Source of the DNA: Alistipes sp. | GTDB taxonomy: Bacteria; Bacteroidota; Bacteroidia; Bacteroidales; Rikenellaceae | Direction of reading: 5' to 3' | Assembly: GCA_017559685.1 (NCBI GenBank) | Contig: JAFYQY010000215.1 | Coordinates: forward strand, 1-8,932 | DNA length: 8,932 nt | Shown: positions 6,319-8,932 of the stretch, in pieces | How the letters are laid out: every line of letters begins with the position of its first letter | Numbering within the stretch: the first letter of the stretch is position 1 | Notes under the pieces: model-generated | The model's database searches: none | The model's input: only the letters and a program-made list of their open reading frames with translations | What the model was told of the DNA's origin: nothing | Translations under genes and position numbers: made by a program

Positions 6319-8370
6319 ATGGACTTCAAACTTGTATCGGACTATGCACCTATGGGCGATCAGCCCGAGGCTATAGAGCAGTTAGTGGCACACCTCGAAA
6401 AGGGTGTGCCAGCTACTACTCTGCACGGTGTTACAGGCTCGGGTAAGACCTTTACAATGGCGAATGTCATTGCCCGATTGAACCGTCCGGTGCTCGTTTT
6501 GAGCCACAATAAAACTCTTGCTGCGCAGCTCTATAGTGAGTTTAAGAGTTTCTTCCCCGAGAATGCGGTCGAGTACTTCGTATCGTACTACGACTACTAT
6601 CAACCCGAGGCCTATATCCCCTCGACCGACACCTACATCGAGAAAGACCTTGCCATAAATGCCGAGATTGACCGTATGCGACTCTCGGCCACCTACTCGT
6701 TGCTTTCGGGCAGACGAGATGTGATTGTTGTGGCGAGTGTCTCCTGCATCTACGGTATTGGCAATCCTGCCGACTTCCACACTACAATGGTGGAGTTGAA
6801 GGTAGGCGACGTGATGGCGATGAAACACCTGATGTATCGCCTTGTCGAGATTCTCTACACCCGAGTTGAGGGCGACTTGGAGAATGCCACCTTCCGTGTC
6901 AAGGGCGACACCATCACTATTCGCTCCTCGGTGGGCAACCATTGCTATCGTATAACCTTCTTCGACGACGAGATTGAGGAGATATCTCGCATCGACGCCG
7001 ATACGGGACAGCGACTCGATAGTTTGGAGACGGTTCGTATCTATCCTGCCAACCTCTTTGTGCCGAGCAAGGCGAGAGTGGAGCAGGCGGTGATACAGAT
7101 TGAGAACGACCTCGAGACGCAGATGGAGTTCTTCACAAAGGAGGGACGTGATGTCGAGGCTCGTCGTATCGAACAGCGTGTACACTACGACCTCGAGATG
7201 ATTAAGGAACTGGGCTACTGCTCGGGTATCGAGAACTACTCTCGTTACTTCGACGGTCGCTCGCCAGGTATGCGCCCATTCTGTCTGCTCGACTACTTCC
7301 CCGAAGATGCACTCTTTATTATCGATGAGAGTCACGTTACCGTTCCTCAGGTGCGAGGAATGTTTGGTGGCGACCGCTCCCGCAAGGAGAACTTGGTAGA
7401 GTATGGCTTCCGCCTTCCTGCCGCCCGAGATAACCGCCCACTCCGCTTCGAGGAGTTCGAGGCGATGCAGGGGCAGACTATCTACGTGAGCGCTACGCCT
7501 GCACCGTACGAGTTGGCTCGTAGCGAGGAGAGTGTTGTCGAACAGTTTATCCGCCCGACGGGAATTATCGACCCAGCACTGAAGGTTATCGACTCGACAC
7601 GCCAGATAGACCGCCTTATGGAGGATATCGAGGAGTGCGTCAAGCGAGGCGAGAAGATGATTGTGACGACCATCTCGAAGCGTATGTGCGAGGAGGTCTC
7701 GGCCTACCTCGAGAAGATGGGTGTGCGCAGTCGCTATATCCACTCCGATCTCGATACTTTGGAGCGTGTGCAGATTATCCAGGATATGCACGCCGACCTG
7801 TTCGATGTGCTGTGTGGTGTAAACCTCTTGCGTGAGGGTATCGACTTGCCAGAGGTGTCGCAGGTGTCGATTTTCGATGCCGACAAGAATGGCTATCTCC
7901 GAAACTATACCGCAATGACGCAGGTGGCAGGTCGTGCTGCCCGTCACGCACAGGGTAGAGTGGTGCTCTATGGTACCACCTGCACCGACGCTATGCGCAA
8001 GACTGTCGAGGATAGCAACCGTCGTCGTGAGCGACAGATTCGCTACAATATCGAGCACGGAATTATGCCACGTCAGGCTAAGCGTAATTCAGCACAGCAG
8101 AGCCCTCTGCTCGAGAATGCGTCGGAGAACAATGCGCAGGGTGTTGACAATACTATATATAATATGGTATCAGCTTCGACTACGGGAATTGTGGCTGATA
8201 CTTCGGCTCAATACAGCGCTGGCTCAAGTCTTGATTCGTTAATCGAGCAGGCTCGCAAAGATATGGAGCGTGCCGCCAAGTCGCTCGACTTTATGGCTGC
8301 AGCCCGCTATCGAGATAGAATGTACGAATTGCAACAAATAAAAGAAGAGCAGTTGAAAACTCAATACTAA
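6319..8370 (+). CDS. uvrB: UvrABC system protein B (excinuclease subunit UvrB)
   Basis: UvrB is the damage-verifying, helicase-like subunit of nucleotide excision repair. It is loaded by UvrA, probes the lesion with its beta-hairpin and recruits UvrC. The 683-residue length is normal. Visible in order: DYAPMGDQPEAI (8-19), Walker A GVTGSGKT (37-44), the beta-hairpin region starting YYDYYQPEAYIPS (90-102), SVSCIYGIGNP (140-150), the UvrA-interaction region (about 155-245), GIENYSRYFDGR (303-314), Walker B DESH (336-339), YVSATPAPYEL (389-399), VNLLREGIDLPEV (501-513), and motif VI QVAGRAARH (535-543). After a Ser/Asn/Gln-rich linker (about 588-636) the C-terminal UVR motif is present (about 637-672, KSLDFMAAARYRDRM), which pairs with UvrC. 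Some usually conserved positions differ (SATPAPYEL, DADKNGYLRN). The start at 6319 fits the family N-terminus and follows an AT-rich leader with no Shine-Dalgarno sequence. A hairpin terminator begins at the stop codon. Confidence 0.97.
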   Translation: MDFKLVSDYAPMGDQPEAIEQLVAHLEKGVPATTLHGVTGSGKTFTMANVIARLNRPVLVLSHNKTLAAQLYSEFKSFFPENAVEYFVSYYDYYQPEAYIPSTDTYIEKDLAINAEIDRMRLSATYSLLSGRRDVIVVASVSCIYGIGNPADFHTTMVELKVGDVMAMKHLMYRLVEILYTRVEGDLENATFRVKGDTITIRSSVGNHCYRITFFDDEIEEISRIDADTGQRLDSLETVRIYPANLFVPSKARVEQAVIQIENDLETQMEFFTKEGRDVEARRIEQRVHYDLEMIKELGYCSGIENYSRYFDGRSPGMRPFCLLDYFPEDALFIIDESHVTVPQVRGMFGGDRSRKENLVEYGFRLPAARDNRPLRFEEFEAMQGQTIYVSATPAPYELARSEESVVEQFIRPTGIIDPALKVIDSTRQIDRLMEDIEECVKRGEKMIVTTISKRMCEEVSAYLEKMGVRSRYIHSDLDTLERVQIIQDMHADLFDVLCGVNLLREGIDLPEVSQVSIFDADKNGYLRNYTAMTQVAGRAARHAQGRVVLYGTTCTDAMRKTVEDSNRRRERQIRYNIEHGIMPRQAKRNSAQQSPLLENASENNAQGVDNTIYNMVSASTTGIVADTSAQYSAGSSLDSLIEQARKDMERAAKSLDFMAAARYRDRMYELQQIKEEQLKTQY

Positions 8371-8400
8371 AAAAGGCAGACCGTTAAAGTCTGCCTTTTT
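8370..8400. terminator. Bidirectional intrinsic terminator between uvrB and the M3 peptidase gene
   Basis: GGCAGAC (8375-8381) and GTCTGCC (8389-8395) form a perfect 7-pair stem around a 7-base loop, CGTTAAA. The stem is flanked by A5 (8370-8374) on the left and T5 (8396-8400) on the right, which can extend it by five A-T pairs. Read rightward it gives a stem plus U tract for uvrB. Read leftward it gives the same for the convergent peptidase gene, whose stop at 8419 lies 18 bases away. The left A tract begins at the last base of the uvrB stop codon. Confidence 0.92.
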
Positions 8401-8418
8401 GTTGTGCCCCTGTGTGGA

Positions 8419-8932
8419 CTATTTGCCGAGTCCCATCTGGTCGATCAACGCCTTAGTCTGAGGCTTGTGACCACGGAACTTAACATACAAATCCATTGGG
8501 TGCTCCTTGCCTCCCGACTCGAGCAATGTGCGGAACTTCGAAGCGGTAGCCTTGTCGAAGATGCCGTTCTCGAGGAAGAGCGAGTAGCCGTCAGCAGCCA
8601 AAACCTCAGCCCACTTGTAGCCGTAGTATCCCGCAGCGTAACCGCCCGAGAAGAGGTGACCAAAGGTTGGCGAGAGTGCTGTGCCCTCCACTACAGGGAG
8701 AACCTGTGCAGGAGCCATAGCCTTCTGCTCAAACTCTACTACGCAGCCTGTGTAAGGCTCGGTGAGAGTATGCCAAGCCATATCGGTCATACCGAACGAT
8801 ACCTGACGAACATTTGCGTAAGCAGCGAGGTAGTTCTTCGCATTGATAATCTTCGCGATAAGCTCCGCTGGCATAGTCTCTCCGGTCTGGTAGTGCTTCG
8901 CCCAGAGGTCGAGATACTCCTTCTCGTATGCC
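8419..8932 (-). CDS. M3 family metallopeptidase (Dcp/oligopeptidase A type), C-terminal part
   Basis: M3 peptidases are zinc oligopeptidases (thimet oligopeptidase, oligopeptidase A, dipeptidyl carboxypeptidase) that trim short peptides. The minus-strand frame stays open to the right edge, reading EKEYLDLWAKHYQTGE before an internal methionine at 8874, so about 170 C-terminal residues are visible. The diagnostic segment is HLFSGGYAAGYYGYKWAEVLAAD, described here by its key parts: HLFSGGY, then AAGYYGY with the substrate-contacting Gly/Tyr loop, then KWAEVLAADGYSLF. It is followed by NGIFDKATASKFRTLLESGG, PMDLYVKFRGHKPQ and the usual C-terminus ALIDQMGLGK. The Dcp branch is favoured by FRGHKPQTKALIDQMGL, but oligopeptidase A is possible. 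The HExxH zinc motif lies upstream, outside the window, so activity and export signals cannot be judged. It converges on uvrB across a shared terminator. Confidence 0.92.
   Translation of the reverse strand, partial: AYEKEYLDLWAKHYQTGETMPAELIAKIINAKNYLAAYANVRQVSFGMTDMAWHTLTEPYTGCVVEFEQKAMAPAQVLPVVEGTALSPTFGHLFSGGYAAGYYGYKWAEVLAADGYSLFLENGIFDKATASKFRTLLESGGKEHPMDLYVKFRGHKPQTKALIDQMGLGK

Noticed and set aside
6382..8058. Minus-strand open frame of 558 codons opposite uvrB
   Set aside because: Shadow of uvrB; no motifs, no start context, and it lies within a complete and highly conserved gene.
8035..8226. Apparent insertion in UvrB between the helicase core and the UVR motif
   Set aside because: UvrB proteins normally have a variable linker of about this size here, and total length (683) is ordinary.
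1..8932. A novel defence, mobile or biosynthetic system
   Set aside because: Every long gene is a recognisable housekeeping or common accessory family, without integrase, transposase, toxin, nuclease-helicase cluster, CRISPR repeats or atypical composition block.

Overview
The window looks like ordinary core chromosome of a Bacteroidales bacterium, most likely from the Alistipes/Rikenellaceae side of the order. This is inferred from protein character and gene order: a MutL whose C-terminal endonuclease motifs have decayed, a UvrB of Bacteroidota type, a small one-pass protein in front of mutL, AT-rich start regions without Shine-Dalgarno sequences, and strong preference for GAG and AAG codons. 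No tRNA, rRNA, insertion sequence, phage gene, CRISPR array or defence gene was seen. I do not think the window holds an undescribed multi-gene system. The points worth a second look are smaller: the MutL active-site remnants and one repeat-rich intergenic region.

Layout. Positions 1-470 are the 3' end of dnaJ. After 38 bases comes a compact same-strand run with gaps of only 5, 8 and 9 bases: a small membrane-anchored protein (509-907), mutL (913-2775, GTG start), a rhomboid serine protease (2784-3401) and a membrane-anchored endonuclease/exonuclease/phosphatase-fold protein (3411-4529). After 36 bases an exported GH20 beta-hexosaminidase follows (4566-6173). A 145-base gap (6174-6318) holds competing inverted repeats and four copies of a 7-base unit. 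uvrB occupies 6319-8370 and ends at a symmetrical hairpin that can terminate transcription in both directions. On the minus strand, the 3' end of an M3-family (Dcp-type) metallopeptidase enters from the right edge (8932 to 8419), convergent with uvrB.

Functionally the region mixes protein folding (DnaJ), DNA repair (MutL mismatch repair, UvrB excision repair), envelope proteins (rhomboid, periplasmic-facing phosphodiesterase-fold protein, one-pass protein) and nutrient scavenging (exported hexosaminidase, oligopeptidase). The tight mutL-rhomboid-EEP packing suggests cotranscription, but nothing in the sequence shows a shared pathway. Proline codon choice differs between genes: dnaJ and the hexosaminidase avoid CCC, which mutL uses often. 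This fits higher expression of the chaperone and the exported enzyme.
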